A DNA stretch of 7,931 bases from CAZVRZ01 sp964629965 (GTDB lineage Bacteria > Chloroflexota > Anaerolineae > Anaerolineales > UBA4823), in NCBI GenBank assembly GCA_964629965.1, contig CAZVRZ010000205.1, positions 1-7,931 on the forward strand, written 5' to 3'. Positions 6,435 through 7,931 of this stretch are shown piece by piece. A program made the position numbers and the translations under genes. Each line of letters starts with the position of its first letter. Within the stretch, counting starts at the first letter, position 1. A model generated the notes under the pieces. The model saw only the letters and a list, made by a program, of their open reading frames with translations. It ran no database searches and was not told the DNA's origin.

Positions 6435-7748
6435 TTAGGGGCTTGCAGAGGCCCGATTTGGAGCGATTTTCGCCTTTTTGATGATGGAAAAACGCGTTCG
6501 GGCTGGTGGATGATAGCCTTTTGCCCTGCCTTTGCCTTTTCCTGCATTTCTGGGCGTTGAAGCGGGTGTGCCCAAAGTCTTCAAAAATCGCAAAGCATCC
6601 CGTTGGACTTGTCCTGGTGTTCTCATTCTGCTGCCCGAAAGGGTCTTTGCTGGATACCAGGCTGGCAGAGCATCTTGGACTTCATCTCGCATCAACAGCA
6701 ACTGCCAGTACGCCAGGCCACACAGCCACATCCAATGATCCGTACAGACCGTATCCGTAGACTGGTTAGCATTCAACCCGAGGTGCTGTTTGAGAAAACG
6801 GAAGTAATGCTCGATAGCGAAACGCCACAGGTACATCAGACACAGCGCCTTCAACGGTGTGGTAATTGGGCCAGTCCAAAATAGCCAGAGTGGTCGTTTG
6901 TAGCGAGGCGTTCCATCAGGGCGCAAGAATTCCACCTTTAGAATCATGCCAACCAAATCGGGCAGCTTTTTCAAGTGCACTCCTTCCCAAGCTTGCAGCC
7001 TCACCGATTGTTCTCGCAGTTGAAAGGTGTCCTGTTGGTCAGCCGGTCGGGGTGGAGCAGAAAGCTTGAACTTGGTTCCGTGCTTGGCTGGCGCACCTCG
7101 TTGGCCCTTCTGGCGCTGCTTTGGTGGGCCGTAAAACACCATGTTGCTGCGTAGGCGCACCAGGCCAAGTGCATGTTTGACCCCGAGGAAGACCGCCAGG
7201 AAGAAATGGTTGCCGTACAGGCTGTCTGCCACGATCACTTTGGGCTTCGTATGACGCTGATCCAGTTCTTCCACCTGCACTGCTCCGGCCTGGCTGTCTG
7301 TGTTGCTTGCTGCAACCCGCTGCACATCCACGGGCGCTACCCAGGAGGTTCCCAATTTGACCAAGCGGGTCAGCCAGGAATACTTGTGACCATACCGAAC
7401 TGGCTCGTCTTTCTCGCTCTTCAGCGATACTCGATCTTCCAGGGTCTCTGCTTCTGGTCGCTCGTTGGGTGTGGTGTCTAGCCCGTAGAGTTCGTACCCC
7501 TCGATCACCTCGCTGTTTTGTGGCTGGTGTTCGTACAAGGCTGGCAGAAGTTGGTCAAAATCCAGTTCGGCTTTTTGCAGCGTGTCGAAGACTGAACTGA
7601 ATTTCCGCCGAAACGGAGCTTCTTCGCTCAATGCTACAGGCGAACTTACATGACCCGCTACGGTCAGAGCGTCTAACAGATCGAAAAATGCATCTGCACG
7701 CTTTCGGATACTTTGATATACTGCATTTCGGAATTGTTGGATTAGCAT
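6435..7748 (-). CDS. DDE transposase, IS701/IS4-like
   Basis: A 437-residue transposase with no frameshift. Likely catalytic residues are D91 (YGLDTTPNER), D175 (VIVADSLYGN) and E313 (WRFAIEHYFRFLKQHLGL). The spacing and the sequence around the glutamate fit an RNase H-fold DDE transposase of the IS4/IS701 type with a beta-strand insertion before the glutamate. The N-terminus (RKRADAFFDLLDALTV) is characteristic of a transposase family that I recall as common in Chloroflexota and cyanobacteria. The C-terminal 40 residues are basic (GKGKGRAKG, IIKKAKIAP) and may contact DNA. The start is ATG 7748; no Shine-Dalgarno sequence is seen, consistent with low expression. It is the only gene of the element and lies opposite to the lipoprotein gene it interrupts. 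Confidence 0.92.
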   Translation of the reverse strand: MLIQQFRNAVYQSIRKRADAFFDLLDALTVAGHVSSPVALSEEAPFRRKFSSVFDTLQKAELDFDQLLPALYEHQPQNSEVIEGYELYGLDTTPNERPEAETLEDRVSLKSEKDEPVRYGHKYSWLTRLVKLGTSWVAPVDVQRVAASNTDSQAGAVQVEELDQRHTKPKVIVADSLYGNHFFLAVFLGVKHALGLVRLRSNMVFYGPPKQRQKGQRGAPAKHGTKFKLSAPPRPADQQDTFQLREQSVRLQAWEGVHLKKLPDLVGMILKVEFLRPDGTPRYKRPLWLFWTGPITTPLKALCLMYLWRFAIEHYFRFLKQHLGLNANQSTDTVCTDHWMWLCGLAYWQLLLMRDEVQDALPAWYPAKTLSGSRMRTPGQVQRDALRFLKTLGTPASTPRNAGKGKGRAKGYHPPARTRFSIIKKAKIAPNRASASP

Positions 7749-7815
7749 AGTTTTTGTCGACCATGCTTTTTACCAGCAATTCCACTTTTTGTTAATGTGC
7801 TAACCGACTTTGAAC

Positions 7816-7828
7816 TCTAAACTCAAGT
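7816..7828 (-). repeat. Right terminal inverted repeat
   Basis: Read on the minus strand it is ACTTGAGTTTAGA, the partner of the left end with one mismatch. The host sequence ACTA AAATACTG follows directly. Confidence 0.75.
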
Positions 7829-7832
7829 ACTA
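7829..7832. repeat. Right target-site duplication (ACTA)
   Basis: The second ACTA copy, directly outside the right inverted repeat. It is followed by the rest of the lipoprotein gene in the original frame. Confidence 0.8.
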
Positions 7833-7931
7833 AAATACTGATCGGAATACTGCTAATGACGTTGTTGTTGGCCGCATGTGGTAGCGAAGCAATTCAAACT
7901 GTTGAGGTCACGCGGCTTGTACCCCAAACAA

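Larger units (their letters stand above)
6356..7828 (-). mobile_element. Complete insertion sequence of 1,473 bp, IS701/IS4-like
   Basis: The borders are set by three agreeing signs: 13-bp inverted repeats at both ends (12 of 13 matching), a 4-bp ACTA duplication, and restoration of an interrupted lipoprotein gene. It carries one intact DDE transposase gene on the minus strand with short non-coding ends (79 bp left, 80 bp right). The 4-bp duplication fits the IS701 group. A small GCGCC-AAGA-GGCGC hairpin (6381-6394) lies between the transposase stop and the left end. The intact gene and clean duplication suggest a fairly recent, possibly still mobile, insertion. Confidence 0.88.
6343..7931 (+). 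pseudogene. Lipoprotein gene split by the insertion sequence, runs off the right edge
   Basis: The ATG at 6343 has a good Shine-Dalgarno sequence (GAAAGGG, 7 nt upstream). After codon 4 the frame enters the insertion sequence and stops at 6375 (MKQTNLTLEM). Deleting 6356-7828 and one ACTA copy joins 6355 to 7833 in frame. The result is MKQTKILIGIL, then LMTLLLAAC: a basic n-region, hydrophobic core and LAAC lipobox with Cys20 as the lipidation site. The sequence GSEAIQTVEVTRLVPQT then continues to the window end with no stop. This N-terminus is typical of Chloroflexota solute-binding lipoproteins of ABC transporters, but the substrate cannot be told from 37 residues. The downstream part keeps no normal start; only an internal ATG at 7855 remains, inside the signal peptide. 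The gene is probably inactivated. Confidence 0.8.

Noticed and set aside
6357..7829. Alternative insertion borders with a CTAA duplication
   Set aside because: CTAA would suit the YTAR targets of the IS701 group, but it puts the two inverted repeats out of register; ACTA keeps them symmetrical.

Overview
The window looks like a draft fragment of a Chloroflexota genome, probably Anaerolineae. This is an inference from the mix of genes, the protein style, a lipoprotein N-terminus of the 'AACGS...VEVTR' type, and a palindromic repeat that I recall from such genomes. No rRNA, tRNA or CRISPR array is visible. A run of ten Ns at 5154-5163 marks an unsequenced assembly gap.

Left part (1-1552). On the minus strand lies a rarA (mgsA) replication-recombination ATPase gene that runs off the left edge. 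It carries a one-base deletion near position 421, just before its arginine-finger region. Divergent from it, 52 bp away, is a 164-residue protein of unknown function with a CxxC...CxxCxxC zinc-ribbon-like motif. Both genes have a TATAAT box only 6-7 nt before their ATG, which suggests leaderless mRNAs. A possible 58-residue ORF on the minus strand (1376-1552) overlaps the end of the SWIM gene.

Centre (1545-5584). A two-gene minus-strand operon encodes a large SNF2-family helicase of about 1,045 residues, interrupted by the N gap, followed one base later by a SWIM zinc-finger protein. This is a recurrent bacterial pairing that presumably acts on DNA or nucleoprotein.

Right part (5585-7931). 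A second, diverged rarA copy keeps only its first 116 codons and is cut off inside Walker B. It has the same TATAAT-6nt-ATG start. Upstream of it lies a 63-bp palindromic element with perfect 15-bp arms. Next, on the plus strand, comes a lipoprotein gene whose fifth codon is split by a complete insertion sequence (6356-7828). The element has 13-bp terminal inverted repeats, a 4-bp ACTA target duplication and an intact DDE transposase gene on the minus strand. Removing the element and one ACTA copy restores a clean lipoprotein signal peptide that stays open to the window's end.

Overall this is accessory or decaying chromosome: two damaged rarA copies flank a helicase operon, beside a recent transposition. 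I found no convincing new multi-gene system. The strongest results are the reconstructed insertion event, the paired broken rarA copies and the shared leaderless promoter geometry.
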